A stretch of 64,000 nucleotides of DNA from JAGOPY01 sp964619555 (GCA_964619555.1 CAZUDV010000010.1:124001-188000); one strand, 5' to 3'; counted from the stretch's first letter, positions 25,892 through 36,222 are shown. Numbers and translations are program-made. Notes: a model not told the origin generated them from the sequence alone.

Positions 25892-27784
25892 TTAATAGTC
25901 ATTGGGGGACAATTTGATGAATTTCAGGGTGGTTGGAACCTGGTCCTTTTGAAATCTGACCAGATAAAATCCTGGAGCCAGGTTTCTTACATCAATTTTA
26001 TTTAAGTCATACCCGGAAAATTCTGCCTGTCTGACAAGTTTGCCGGTATTATCATAAATGAAGGCGGAAACAATTCCGGAACTGTGATCCCTGTATTTGA
26101 CAAATAATTCGGAATGGCAGGGATTGGGATAGATTTCCACCGGAATTCCTGTCAGGTCATGATCCTTGATTCCCGGTGAATTGATATAAAATTCCCTTAC
26201 CTGCCGGATCCGATCTTTCAGCAATGCCACGCTTGACAGGTTGTTGCCGTTATAGTCCCTGGCAAAAACAAAAGCAAATTCAAGGTGTATGGTATCGCCA
26301 GGGGTAAAATCATAGGGTCCGCTGGAGACCAACCCTCTCCTGTCGCCCGGACCGGCCAGGGATTCGAGTTCCGTCCACCCGGTTCCTGAAACCGGGTCTC
26401 CGGTAAAAATATGATTGACCGGTATCTCACCCCCGTAACCGTCTCCTCCGTAAGTCAGATGAATGCCATTTTTCCAGTTGCTCCTTAAAAAATTGTAATA
26501 ATCCAGGTCAGTTTGCGGATCCTGCATAAAAACAGGGGCATCCCAGCTGAAGAAATAGATGAAGCCCTTCATTTCATAATTCAGGCAAGTGAAGGATTGT
26601 GCCGGCGGAAACTCCCCGTATTGTCCTTCTCCCCCCTGTCCGTCAATTGCCCGGCCGTTGTAACATACAGCAGATTCAAGAGTGGTGTCGCTATGAAGAT
26701 AATCATCCAGGAAGAATCCCAGGTCGAAATCCAGGAAATGACCTGTGTAGACATCGTGATAGGTCTCATCTGACCGGTTGATGATGTATTGATCTGCAAA
26801 AACCGTGTACTTCAGTGCCGAATCATGATCCGCTGCATAAGCATAGTAAGTGGTATGAATTTCAACCTTCATTTTGCGGCCACCGGATTCTGTATGAGCG
26901 TCCCTGTCATCATTGTTCATGACGAAGATGGCTTTGTCGCCCTTAACGGCAGGATAATCCCCTTGCAAAGGATCATATATCCCATCCGAACCCAGATCAT
27001 GAAAAGGCGCCAGCAAAGGGGCCTGGCCTAATGAAACATCGCCATTCCCGGGCCAATCAGCAATATTTTCAACCGGCTCGTAACCATTATCCTGCCAGTG
27101 AAGCTGGTGGTGCGCGATCTCCTGCGAAGTAACCGTCCAGACTTTATGGTATTTAACATCCTGGTCATTGCAGTATGCCGTACTATCCATGATGGGACCG
27201 CTGAAAAAATCCTCCCCTACCTGGCGGTATCTTTCTGCAGCCAGGTGCAATTCCCCGGATTCATCCAGGCCACCGATCCATAATGTCTGGTTAAAAATGG
27301 TCGATATGCCTAAGCCTTTGGGGACTTCATAATTGATCAATACTTCCGGATCCATACTCCAGAATTGCATTCCGTATGCATTGATGCGACAGGATACCTG
27401 GTTGATATCGAGCAGTTCAGAACCTTCGTTGGTAACTTCAATGTATATATGGGCGAATTCCGAATAAAGGTTATTGACCAGGTCAATGATGTTATAGGAA
27501 ATGGTATCGGTAAATTTATTCACCGGCGCTGACAATCCGGGAGTGTAAAATACTGAGGAATCCGTTTTCACCAGGTCCCCATACTGGCCCTGGTAAACGA
27601 TGAATACTTTGAAGGGATGGTCATCATAGGCAAAATCATTTTCGGTGACCTTGATCTCAACCGTCTGCTTGATTTTCGCTTCGGCATAATCATCTTCTGC
27701 CACGGGCTTTTTATCCCCCTGGGCCAATAAATTCAAAGGCAAAGCGAGGGATAATAAACTAAAAAAAAGTACCTTTTTAAACAT
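25892..27784 (-). CDS. Exported protein with T9SS type A sorting domain
   Basis: The 630-residue protein has an N-terminal signal peptide (about 1-21, ending LNLLAQG). Beta-rich sequence follows, starting with an Asp/Glu-rich KPVAEDDYAEAKIKQTVEI stretch that resembles an Ig-like/cadherin repeat. The central part (residues 130-520) has no recognised catalytic motif. The C-terminal 80 residues are a T9SS sorting domain (VEIYPNPCHSELFVKY, then GKLVRQ and LAPGFYLVRF), so it is carried across the outer membrane and probably anchored there. It lies 8 bp downstream of the C10 protease and is likely co-transcribed with it. Confidence 0.83.
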   Translation of the reverse strand: MFKKVLFFSLLSLALPLNLLAQGDKKPVAEDDYAEAKIKQTVEIKVTENDFAYDDHPFKVFIVYQGQYGDLVKTDSSVFYTPGLSAPVNKFTDTISYNIIDLVNNLYSEFAHIYIEVTNEGSELLDINQVSCRINAYGMQFWSMDPEVLINYEVPKGLGISTIFNQTLWIGGLDESGELHLAAERYRQVGEDFFSGPIMDSTAYCNDQDVKYHKVWTVTSQEIAHHQLHWQDNGYEPVENIADWPGNGDVSLGQAPLLAPFHDLGSDGIYDPLQGDYPAVKGDKAIFVMNNDDRDAHTESGGRKMKVEIHTTYYAYAADHDSALKYTVFADQYIINRSDETYHDVYTGHFLDFDLGFFLDDYLHSDTTLESAVCYNGRAIDGQGGEGQYGEFPPAQSFTCLNYEMKGFIYFFSWDAPVFMQDPQTDLDYYNFLRSNWKNGIHLTYGGDGYGGEIPVNHIFTGDPVSGTGWTELESLAGPGDRRGLVSSGPYDFTPGDTIHLEFAFVFARDYNGNNLSSVALLKDRIRQVREFYINSPGIKDHDLTGIPVEIYPNPCHSELFVKYRDHSSGIVSAFIYDNTGKLVRQAEFSGYDLNKIDVRNLAPGFYLVRFQKDQVPTTLKFIKLSPNDY

Positions 27785-27791
27785 TTGACCT

Positions 27792-30248
27792 TCAATTTTT
27801 TATAAATTTAAATGGCCTTGAATGATGTTCATTCTCAAGAACCAATATATAAAGTCCCCGGTTAATCGATGAGAGAGAGATGATCTCCCGGGCATTGTTC
27901 AATTTTCCGAACAGGACCAGAAAACCGTCGGAACGGTAAATTTTGTAATCCATCCCGATGAACGGGTCGCCGGATTCGATATTCAATTCATGATGAGCGG
28001 GATTCGGCCAGATTGAAACCGTGTTACCCGGTTCATCTATCCCCGCAACCGAAGCGGTATAGGAAAATGTCCATCCGGATTTATTGTCTCTTTCGTCACT
28101 GTGAAAATAGATCAGAAGCCGTTTCACGGAGAATGAAACATCTTCCGGCAGCCAGGGTCCGGTGAACCGGTACAGGTGAATGTAGGGATTATCGGCATCG
28201 TAGAATTTCAGGAAATCATAATTATTCTCCAGGTTGAATTCCAGGAATTTCACTGTAACGAAGGGATTTTCGGAAAGGTCGATCAGATAATGACAATCTG
28301 TGTTTTCGGTATAGTTTTTATCCCCGCTGCCATCGGTAAGAATGCCGCTGGGGGCTACATACAGCGTCGAATCCTGGCAGTATTCGGGGCAAATGTAATC
28401 CCAGGTGATTTTCCAGCCACCTGCCGTCAATTGATCATCGGTTACGAACCGGATCAATACCTTGCTACTGCCGGCATAGACGGTTCCCGGCGAATCTCCC
28501 TCTGAAAATTGATGCAGGAGAGGGCAATTGGTATCCATTCCTTCATAAATGAAAACGGTATCTCCACCGGCCAGCTCAAAGCGGTCAAAACGCAGGCTCA
28601 CTCCTGCTACCGAATCATTAGGAGAGATAAAAGGCAGGATCATCCACTGGCATTCTGTTGAATTCCTGTAATCCATGAACCGGCTCCCATCTTCCAGCGT
28701 TCCGGAAGGGTCCGTCAGTAATCCGCCACCTTCACAGAACGGCACATGGAATCCATAATAATTCGCATGAAATCCATCCATCTGAACTGAATCATCGGAT
28801 TTGAAGACTACCAGCAGACTGGGCCCGGTCGATTCTACCGGGGCCGGCAATTCATTACCGCTGAATGCGATCAACAACGGTGACTCTTCCGAGGGTCCAT
28901 CATAAATCCTGATCGAATCCTTCCCGTCCTCGATATTTAACATGCTGAATTCCAGCATAATATTTGTCACCACCCCGCTATCCGGCTGGATAAGCCATGA
29001 TCTGTTCATATCCGGTGCATATTTCCCTGGTCCGCTACCATCTTCAAAACTTCCTGAAATCCCGGTCAGTAAAGAGTGAACCTGGCCGGGAAGCGGATAA
29101 TTGTAAATACTGGTGTCCGGATAAATATTGAATACTGCCCCTTGCGAGTAATTGAGCTGGATCCCGCCCGGGGTGAGGTTATCAATGTAGAAGTATCCAT
29201 TATAGGTTCCTCCCCATCCCCAGTTGAAATGAAAATGGGTAGAATCCTGGTAACCATCGCATAAATAGACGTGCCCGCTCCATCCGACCGAGCTTCTGTA
29301 AAGAACGGGCTGATTGTTATCCAATTGTCCGACCAGTAAGGAAATCCATTCCTGTGTGCCAGACACATCATTTCTCGACAGAAAATCGTCGGATCGGTAG
29401 CCAAAATGATTCCTGAGAGCATCGGGCACATCGCTGACATCTGCCCCGGATGATTCCGGAGAATAGGCGTTTTTCAGGGAAACTCCCGCATGATAACATA
29501 TTTCAGCCGTTTCCTCATCCGGTTCGAAGCCGATATCGGTCATTTCGCCCCAGTCGTATGAGGAAGCAGAAAAATCCACATTTTGTGGACCATAAATCCC
29601 CCCGTGATAGGATGGAGTATAAGATACAGACCCAAAACCCGATTCTGGAAACCGGTAATAGTACATCAGTTGGGCCATGGCCAGGGCTACGCAGCCCACC
29701 GGAACATGTCCGTTGTAACTGTCCGGTTCCTCAGGGCATTTCAGGTTATAGGGATCAAATTGCGACCATGCGCTGTTGACCAGCGGAGTCACCGAGCTGA
29801 TCTTCAAAGGCATATCAGCCGCATTCAGATATTTGTTCCAGATATCCGGCATTTCGCGGAAAAATGGACCGTTGGTCTGCAGTGAACTATCCATCTGAGA
29901 TCCATACCACTGCAGCCACGACCGGCAATTCTCCGGTATTTGTCCGATATCGAAATAACCGCTGAATGAATAGGCGAGGACGGGGAAAAACCTCCGGTCA
30001 GCGGAAACCAGTGCGAAACCGCCACCTGCATAATTAATGACATAATAAAGTTCTGCAACCGAACCATTTATCGGTTCAATATCCTCAATCAAAGAAAATG
30101 AGTGTGGATTTTTCACGATGCCAATCCTGGAATTTAAAAAACCGGATGCCAAGCAGACGGCTTCATCGATTGCAACACGCTGGGAAATCCCCGGGCTTGT
30201 CCATACGATGGAGATAATAAATCCCATTATCGCAAAGCAGGATCTCAT
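27792..30248 (-). CDS. Secreted C10 (streptopain-like) cysteine protease with CUB-like repeats and T9SS sorting domain
   Basis: The protein has 818 residues. A signal peptide (1-22) is followed by a pro-region of about 140 residues. The peptidase domain carries the catalytic cysteine in HVPVGCVALAMAQLMYYYR and the histidine in GWSGHVYLCDGY, with the family-typical FHFNWGWGGTYNGYFY downstream. About three CUB-like beta domains follow from residue 395 to 730 (SIRIYDG, GDTVFIYEGMD and YDFLKFYDAD are their equivalent strands). The end is a T9SS domain (VSIWPNPAHHELNIES). The layout is like the prtT/interpain family of Bacteroidota. It probably degrades proteins outside the cell. Confidence 0.92.
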   Translation of the reverse strand: MRSCFAIMGFIISIVWTSPGISQRVAIDEAVCLASGFLNSRIGIVKNPHSFSLIEDIEPINGSVAELYYVINYAGGGFALVSADRRFFPVLAYSFSGYFDIGQIPENCRSWLQWYGSQMDSSLQTNGPFFREMPDIWNKYLNAADMPLKISSVTPLVNSAWSQFDPYNLKCPEEPDSYNGHVPVGCVALAMAQLMYYYRFPESGFGSVSYTPSYHGGIYGPQNVDFSASSYDWGEMTDIGFEPDEETAEICYHAGVSLKNAYSPESSGADVSDVPDALRNHFGYRSDDFLSRNDVSGTQEWISLLVGQLDNNQPVLYRSSVGWSGHVYLCDGYQDSTHFHFNWGWGGTYNGYFYIDNLTPGGIQLNYSQGAVFNIYPDTSIYNYPLPGQVHSLLTGISGSFEDGSGPGKYAPDMNRSWLIQPDSGVVTNIMLEFSMLNIEDGKDSIRIYDGPSEESPLLIAFSGNELPAPVESTGPSLLVVFKSDDSVQMDGFHANYYGFHVPFCEGGGLLTDPSGTLEDGSRFMDYRNSTECQWMILPFISPNDSVAGVSLRFDRFELAGGDTVFIYEGMDTNCPLLHQFSEGDSPGTVYAGSSKVLIRFVTDDQLTAGGWKITWDYICPEYCQDSTLYVAPSGILTDGSGDKNYTENTDCHYLIDLSENPFVTVKFLEFNLENNYDFLKFYDADNPYIHLYRFTGPWLPEDVSFSVKRLLIYFHSDERDNKSGWTFSYTASVAGIDEPGNTVSIWPNPAHHELNIESGDPFIGMDYKIYRSDGFLVLFGKLNNAREIISLSSINRGLYILVLENEHHSRPFKFIKN

Positions 30249-30400
30249 GGAAATATTTATCTCTTAAATATACAAATAAGATGCAGTAAAATCCAGTCAT
30301 TCAAGGAAAAGGCAACCCCGGGTCAGGAAACGGTTACCGGGAATCAGTGAGTGGATAATATTTTCTTAACATTAAATAGAATCATTCTAAAAAAATATTA

Positions 30401-30408
30401 TAATTTTG
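30401..30408 (+). promoter_or_regulatory. Putative -7 promoter element for the gene at 30455
   Basis: TAATTTTG matches TAnnTTTG and lies 46 bp before the start codon in the 206-bp divergent intergenic region. No TTG was seen at the expected -33 position. Confidence 0.45.
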
Positions 30409-30454
30409 CAGCCTTTTTCAAACCCACTAGTATAAACCTTTAATCCATAATAAA

Positions 30455-30730
30455 ATGGCTATTTCAATCAATGAAAAATTAAGGAATGAGTGCCAGGGCG
30501 CACTGGATACGCTCAAAAAATTAAACTTACCCAAAACTGCTGAGCTTCAGGCCAAACTGGAGTGGTGCATCGGCAGTTATGATTTTGACAAAAATCCTGC
30601 CGGTCTGGCAGAATTTGGCGGCCAGGCCCTTAAAGAGTTAAAAAAGATCAAGGAAAAAGATTCCAAGAAGGTGACCAAGAAGATGATCGACGGCCTGGAA
30701 GGCGCCATTGCCAGATTCGAGGCAAAGTAA
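30455..30730 (+). CDS. Small helical protein of unknown function
   Basis: This 91-residue cytoplasmic protein is Lys/Glu-rich and probably all helical. It has the segments LRNECQGALDTLKKLN, LEWCIGSYDFDKNPAGL and a basic run KKIKEKDSKKVTKK. No signal peptide or known motif was recognised. It has its own promoter-like element and lies 14 bp before the alpha/beta hydrolase, probably in one transcript. Function unknown. Confidence 0.75.
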   Translation: MAISINEKLRNECQGALDTLKKLNLPKTAELQAKLEWCIGSYDFDKNPAGLAEFGGQALKELKKIKEKDSKKVTKKMIDGLEGAIARFEAK

Positions 30731-30744
30731 GCAAACAGAACGCG

Positions 30745-31539
30745 GTGACTAAGCATTTCACCGAATTCAGAGGTAAAAGACTTTTCTTCCAGACAGCCGG
30801 AAATGGGCCGGCAATCGTATTATTGCACGGATTCCTGGAATCTTCGGCCATCTGGAAGAACTACCTCAGACGATTATCAGAATCTTTTACGGTCCTGGCC
30901 ATTGATCTCCCCGGGCATGGACAGAGTGAAGTGATCTCAGAAGTCCACAGCATGGACCTGATGGCCGATGCCCTTTACCATGTAATGCAGGTTACCGGAA
31001 TCAGGACGGGCATCCTGACCGGGCATTCGATGGGTGGTTATATAGCACTGGCCTTCGCGGGGAAACATCCGCGGCAAACCCGGGGCATTGTCTTATTTCA
31101 TTCACATGCCGGGGCCGACAGCCCTGAAGCCCGGTTGAACCGGGACCGCACCATTGCTATCGTCAAAAATGACCACCAGGGTTTTATCCGGAACTTCATT
31201 CCCGGTCTTTTCGATCCTCAGAACATCCGGGCTTTTTCGCGTGAGATAGCCCGGTTGCAGGCACTTTCGGTGCAGACTTCCAGGGAGGGAATCATAGCGG
31301 CACTGGAAGGCATGAAAACCCGGCCTGACAGGCAGCATGTCCTTGCCCAGTCGAAGGTACCCGTACTGTTCATTATCGGGAAGAATGACAGCCGCATCCC
31401 CATGGAAGTAATCCTTCCGCAGGCGGTTTTGCCGGATCATTCGGAGGTTCTATTGCTGGATCATGTCGGACACATGGGATTCATAGAAGCTCCCGGAAAA
31501 ACATTTGCAGCCATAAAGGGATTCGCAGAAAGGGTGTAG
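30745..31539 (+). CDS. Alpha/beta hydrolase
   Basis: The 264-residue alpha/beta-fold hydrolase starts with GTG. The oxyanion-hole segment is LLHGFLESSAIWKNY, the nucleophile elbow is GHSMGGY (Ser about residue 94), and the acid is in IIGKNDSRIP. The base histidine is in VGHMGFIEAP. It resembles BioH/MenH-like esterases and C-C hydrolases; the substrate cannot be told. No signal peptide, so cytoplasmic. Confidence 0.88.
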   Translation: MTKHFTEFRGKRLFFQTAGNGPAIVLLHGFLESSAIWKNYLRRLSESFTVLAIDLPGHGQSEVISEVHSMDLMADALYHVMQVTGIRTGILTGHSMGGYIALAFAGKHPRQTRGIVLFHSHAGADSPEARLNRDRTIAIVKNDHQGFIRNFIPGLFDPQNIRAFSREIARLQALSVQTSREGIIAALEGMKTRPDRQHVLAQSKVPVLFIIGKNDSRIPMEVILPQAVLPDHSEVLLLDHVGHMGFIEAPGKTFAAIKGFAERV

Positions 31540-31601
31540 CCACTCCCTGACTCCCTTGCCCAAATAGGAGCAGGATGGGGTGCCGGCACAAAAATTTTAT
31601 G

Positions 31602-31609
31602 TTACTTTG
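31602..31609 (+). promoter_or_regulatory. Weak -7-like element before the TMTC-like gene
   Basis: TTACTTTG differs from TAnnTTTG at one position and lies 25 bp before the ATG at 31635. It is suggestive only. Confidence 0.25.
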
Positions 31610-31634
31610 CACTTCATTCGTGAAGCAGAGCGCT

Positions 31635-33626
31635 ATGAGCAAACAAAAGAAAATCAAGGCTACCGAAATTACTGCAAAGCAACCATCCGGCAAAACAACC
31701 AACCTGATCTTCATCATTATCCTGATTGCCGCCACGTTTGGCCTTTACGGGGTCACGGTCAGGAACTACTACAACCTGGATGATTACCACATTGCCAAGA
31801 ACAATCCTGATTTCGAACAGGGGATCAAGGCCATTCCGAAGATATTCACGACTCTTTATGCCACGGAAGGGAACCTGAGTTACGGTTACCGCCCTCTTGT
31901 CAGAGCCTCTTTTGCCATTGAATACCAATTCTTTGGTAAAAATCCCTATGTGAGCCACTTCCTCAACATTATTTTCTACCTGATCGTAATTTTACTGATC
32001 TTCAAGATCCTGAAACGATTGCTGAGAGATTACCACGATTTTCTGCCATTTATCATAACACTGCTTTTCCTGGCCCACCCGTTGCACACAGAGGTAGTAG
32101 CCAGCCTGAAGAACCGGGATGAACTGTTCGTTCTTATATTTAGCCTGCTGGCCCTGGACCAGTCAATAAAATATGCGGATACCCTCAGGAACAAACATAT
32201 TTACCAGGCGATGGGGATGATCCTGCTGGCATTTCTTTCAAAACCGACTACTGCTTCATTCTTCCTGGTCATTCCCCTGTCGCTTTACTTCTTCACGAAT
32301 ATTGAGCTAAAAAAGGTGATCCGGCTTACTGTATTTCTCCTGGTTATAGCAGTCATAGCCGCTTTCGGGCCATTTCTTTACCTTCCGGCGCTGGAACGAC
32401 CGATGTCGCTTATGGAAAATCCGCTGGCGGTGAACGGCGGGTTGATCAACCATATTGCCTATGCCGGATTCACTTTGTTTTTCTACCTGAAACTGCTCCT
32501 GTTCCCCCATCCTCTCAGATATTATTACGGGTACAATATGTTCCCCGATATCAGCCTGGGAAATCCGTGGGTGATAACCGGGATCGTGGTGCATCTTGGC
32601 TTATTGGCTTTAGCGATATGGAAACTGAAGGAGAAGCACTTCCTGTCATATGCCATCCTCGTCTACCTCACTTCGATCGCGATGTTCTCGAATCTTGTCA
32701 GGCCGGCGCCGGGCATTATTGCGGAGCGATTTGCCTTCGTCCCGTCGATCGGGTTTGCCCTGGCCCTGGGTTATCTGATTTACCGACTGTTTTTCACTGA
32801 TCCGGCCGCCAAAAAGATATCCACTGCCAGAATAGCGGGGATCCTGGCTGTGACCGCCATTATCCTGGTCCCTTATTCCGGAAAGACCTATATCAGAAAT
32901 ACGCAATGGCGCACGGAATATACCTTGTACAGGGCCGATATGCCTTACCTCTGGAATTCCGTAAAAGGTAATGACCTCTATGCCAACGAGATCATGAAGA
33001 GTGTCAACAAGGAATTGTCCAAGCCGGTCAATGTGCTCAAGTTTGTGGAACCCCAGATCAAGGAAGCCATCAGACATTGGGAAAGGGCCATCGAGATACA
33101 GCCCGACTTCAGCTCAGGCTACAGAAATCTCGGGATCATCCAAACCCGGATCTATAAGAATCATGACACGGCCATCCAATATTTTAACAAAAGCCTTGAG
33201 TATGAGCCAGACAATCCCATGACCTATTTCAATCTCGGGATGGCCAGTGAAGCCAGGGGAAATTACCTTGCTGCCATAGATTATTACAATCAAAGCCTCA
33301 GCCTGGATTCACTGGCGATCAATACCCGCTCCAGGCTGGCCAATGTTTATTACGGGCTGGGAGAATTCAAGATGGCCATTACCATAAACCAGGAAATAAT
33401 GCGCATTGCGCCGGAAGAGGCGTTACCTTATGTTAACCTTGGTAACTACTATATTTTCCAGAGAGATACCCTGAACGGGATAAGGTTTTATGAGAAAGCC
33501 GTGGAACTGGGCGCACCACCCGATGCAAGCAATTTTCTGAGCCGATATTACGAGCGAAAGGGAGATATTGCCAAAATGAATTATTACCGGAAGATCGCGG
33601 AAGACTTGCGCAGGTTACAAAACTGA
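31635..33626 (+). CDS. Polytopic TMTC-like membrane protein with C-terminal TPR repeats
   Basis: The 663-residue protein begins at ATG 31635; earlier in-frame starts are poorly placed. About ten membrane helices occupy residues 20-420. The first loop NYYNLDDYHIAKNNPDF and the YRPLVRASFAIEYQFFG segment resemble TMTC/PMT-type O-mannosyltransferases. The soluble tail (about 470-663) has four to five TPR repeats, for example GYRNLGIIQTRIYKNHDTAI and AYNLG-like units. In eukaryotes this layout glycosylates extracytoplasmic proteins. In Bacteroidota the activity is unproven. It lies 2 bp before a FabH-type gene. Confidence 0.82.
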   Translation: MSKQKKIKATEITAKQPSGKTTNLIFIIILIAATFGLYGVTVRNYYNLDDYHIAKNNPDFEQGIKAIPKIFTTLYATEGNLSYGYRPLVRASFAIEYQFFGKNPYVSHFLNIIFYLIVILLIFKILKRLLRDYHDFLPFIITLLFLAHPLHTEVVASLKNRDELFVLIFSLLALDQSIKYADTLRNKHIYQAMGMILLAFLSKPTTASFFLVIPLSLYFFTNIELKKVIRLTVFLLVIAVIAAFGPFLYLPALERPMSLMENPLAVNGGLINHIAYAGFTLFFYLKLLLFPHPLRYYYGYNMFPDISLGNPWVITGIVVHLGLLALAIWKLKEKHFLSYAILVYLTSIAMFSNLVRPAPGIIAERFAFVPSIGFALALGYLIYRLFFTDPAAKKISTARIAGILAVTAIILVPYSGKTYIRNTQWRTEYTLYRADMPYLWNSVKGNDLYANEIMKSVNKELSKPVNVLKFVEPQIKEAIRHWERAIEIQPDFSSGYRNLGIIQTRIYKNHDTAIQYFNKSLEYEPDNPMTYFNLGMASEARGNYLAAIDYYNQSLSLDSLAINTRSRLANVYYGLGEFKMAITINQEIMRIAPEEALPYVNLGNYYIFQRDTLNGIRFYEKAVELGAPPDASNFLSRYYERKGDIAKMNYYRKIAEDLRRLQN

Positions 33627-33628
33627 CC

Positions 33629-34645
33629 ATGAAAAGTTATATCGATGCCATCAGCTATTACCTGCCTGAAAAGCTCCTGACCAACGAAGATCTGAAGTCC
33701 CGGTTCCACGGCATCAAGATCGATGATCTGACCAGGCTTACCGGGGTGAAAAACAGGCATATAGCTGCAGAAGGAGAAACGGCGGCAGATATGGCTGTGG
33801 AGGCTGCCCGCCAGTTGTTTGAAGAACATTCCGTAGAACCTTCTTCCATCGACTTCATCCTTTTCAACACCCAATGGAGCGATTACATCACCCCGGCGAC
33901 GGCTTGTATCATCCAGGACCGGCTGGGTATCCCGAAAACTTCAGGGGCTCTTGACCTGAGCCAGGGTTGCACGGGGTTTATTTACGGTCTCAGCGTGGCC
34001 AAAGGGCTGGTCGAAACAGGTTCCGCCCGCAAGGTCCTGCTGCTCACATCCGACACCATTACTCATTCCATTCATCCTTCCGACCGCAGCAACCAGGCCA
34101 TTTTCGGCGACGGTGCGGCGGCCACACTTATCTCGGCCCATTTCGACGAACCGAAACGGGGAATTGGAAACTTCACCTTTGGCACCGACGGTTCCGGTTA
34201 CCAGGAAATCATTATCAAACATGGAGGCGCCCGGTATCCGCTTCCCCGTTTCCGGGCTGAAGACTACCGGGATAACTATGGCAATATCCGGAACGACGCC
34301 TGTTTTTACATGAACGGTGCAGCCATCTTCAGCTTTTCCGTCAAGATCGTGCCTGAAATTTTAATCCGGACACTGGAAGCGAATAACCTCCAACAAGGCG
34401 ACATTGACTTTTTCATCTTCCACCAGGCGAACCGGATCATTCTTGAAACTCTCATTAAAAAGAATAAAATTACCCCAGAGAAGACCATTATCAGCCTGGA
34501 AAACCAGGGAAATACCGTATCTTCGACCATCCCCATCGCCCTTCACGAAGCTGTCCGGCTGGGGAAGGTCAGAAGTGGCGACAAAGTGCTGCTGGCAGGG
34601 TTTGGAGTCGGACTGTCGTGGGCAGGGTGTGTCGTTAAGTGGTGA
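33629..34645 (+). CDS. 3-oxoacyl-ACP synthase III (FabH-type)
   Basis: The 338-residue thiolase-fold condensing enzyme has the catalytic triad: Cys114 in SQGCTGFIYG, His in FHQANRI, and Asn in NQGNTVSS. It ends GFGVGLSWAGCVV. This is the KASIII group that starts chains from acyl-CoA or acyl-ACP. It is not in a normal fab operon but directly after a TMTC-like gene. It is similar to the KASIII at 43699, so it may belong to the same special lipid pathway or be the general FabH. Confidence 0.9.
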   Translation: MKSYIDAISYYLPEKLLTNEDLKSRFHGIKIDDLTRLTGVKNRHIAAEGETAADMAVEAARQLFEEHSVEPSSIDFILFNTQWSDYITPATACIIQDRLGIPKTSGALDLSQGCTGFIYGLSVAKGLVETGSARKVLLLTSDTITHSIHPSDRSNQAIFGDGAAATLISAHFDEPKRGIGNFTFGTDGSGYQEIIIKHGGARYPLPRFRAEDYRDNYGNIRNDACFYMNGAAIFSFSVKIVPEILIRTLEANNLQQGDIDFFIFHQANRIILETLIKKNKITPEKTIISLENQGNTVSSTIPIALHEAVRLGKVRSGDKVLLAGFGVGLSWAGCVVKW

Positions 34646-34725
34646 GGTTTTAAGAGTAAGAAAGTAAGATTGGCACGAGTGGTAAATCGCAGCTAGATAA
34701 ATCTGCCAAAATCGGCAAATTGACT

Positions 34726-36222
34726 ATGAAAATCAGCGAGAAATATATAAAGTCTTTTTTAATATTGACCGCATTTCTGCTGTTCTATTCAAATTCCAAC
34801 CTAATAGCAAGCGATAGCTTTTCCCCGGCCTGCCAGGAAGCCATGCGGGCCATCCTTGATTTACGGCCCCTGGATGCGGATTCTGTGCTGAATGAAGAAA
34901 GGATAAAAAATCCCGGTAACCCTTATATTGTCTATCTGGAACATTATTCGGAAGCCATTCAACTGATCATTACCGAAAATCCGGAATTATATGAAAGATT
35001 CATCAACCAGTTCGAGGCCAGGCTGAATAAGGTGGATAAATTGGCAGATGACTCACCTGAGAAAGATTGGCTGATATCGGAAATGTTGTTTCATGCAGGC
35101 CTGGCCCAGGTAAAATTCGGTTCCCGGATCAGCGGGGTAAACAAAATATTGCTATCAAACCGGAAAATAAACCATAACCGGCAGGAATACCCGGATTTCC
35201 TGCAAAATCAGAAACTCACCGGCATATACAATATCCTGTTTGATCAGATCCCCCCATTCATGAAATGGGCCGCAGACATGTTTGGGTTCTCGGGCAACAC
35301 AGAGATGGGTTTGTACCAATTAACGCAATATTACGAGCATTTTGCCGTGTCACCGGGATTGGCAGAAGAGGCAGCCTTGATCCTGGCACTGGGATACAAG
35401 TTATCTGACAGAACCGGGGAAGGTTTCCGGTTTATCCGGGAACAGACAGCCAGCATACAGAACAGCAACCTGGTGAAATACGTCTGCGCACTCTCCGCAA
35501 CCTACAATTACGAGAACGAACCCGCCCTCAATATGCTGGGCCAGATTGACAGACAGAAGATCCAGGTAACATTCCACAGCCTGGATTACCTGACCGGCCG
35601 GTGCAAACTCAATCACCTGGAACCGGACGCCCATGTCAGCCTGGAAAGGTATTTGAACGACTATCCCGGCCTGGATTTTAAAAAAGACGTTTGTAACCGC
35701 CTGTCGTATTTTTACTTACTTCAAAATGATACGGTCAGATACAGGAATTACAAAGCAATGGTGTCCGAAGTAGGCCAGGAGCTGCGTGATCGTGACCAGG
35801 AAGCGGTTATCGAAAGCGAACACAGGCTGATACCGGATATTCGTTTGTTGAAGGCAAGGTTGCTGTGCGATGGAGGGTATTTGGACGAAGCTCTTGGGCA
35901 GATGGATGCCATCGACATTAAAAATCTTGGGAATGAAGCGTATATAATTGAATACCATTATCGTATGGGAAGGATTCTGCAATTAAAACAACATAATGAA
36001 CAAGCCATCCGGGAGCTGACCAGGGCATACCAGGATGGAAAATCCTTACCATTGACCTTCGCAACGCGTTCAGCCTATTTCCTGGGGAATCTTTATGAGA
36101 ATCTTGGAAATTACCCGGTTGCCAGAGAATGGTACGAAAAGTGCCTGGCAGTGTATTCACCGGATCATACCGCTCCGGGAGTTGAAGATTCAGCGGAGAA
36201 AGCGATAAGGAGGCTCCGTTAG
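34726..36222 (+). CDS. Exported TPR-like protein of unknown function
   Basis: The 498-residue protein starts at ATG 34726. It has a signal peptide (about 1-28, ending NLIAS). Helical repeat sequence follows throughout, with TPR-like units best seen at the C-terminus (IIEYHYRMGRILQLKQHNEQAI and SAYFLGNLYENLGNYPVAREWY). No lipobox was seen. A scaffold role in the periplasm is plausible. No partner can be named. Confidence 0.75.
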   Translation: MKISEKYIKSFLILTAFLLFYSNSNLIASDSFSPACQEAMRAILDLRPLDADSVLNEERIKNPGNPYIVYLEHYSEAIQLIITENPELYERFINQFEARLNKVDKLADDSPEKDWLISEMLFHAGLAQVKFGSRISGVNKILLSNRKINHNRQEYPDFLQNQKLTGIYNILFDQIPPFMKWAADMFGFSGNTEMGLYQLTQYYEHFAVSPGLAEEAALILALGYKLSDRTGEGFRFIREQTASIQNSNLVKYVCALSATYNYENEPALNMLGQIDRQKIQVTFHSLDYLTGRCKLNHLEPDAHVSLERYLNDYPGLDFKKDVCNRLSYFYLLQNDTVRYRNYKAMVSEVGQELRDRDQEAVIESEHRLIPDIRLLKARLLCDGGYLDEALGQMDAIDIKNLGNEAYIIEYHYRMGRILQLKQHNEQAIRELTRAYQDGKSLPLTFATRSAYFLGNLYENLGNYPVAREWYEKCLAVYSPDHTAPGVEDSAEKAIRRLR

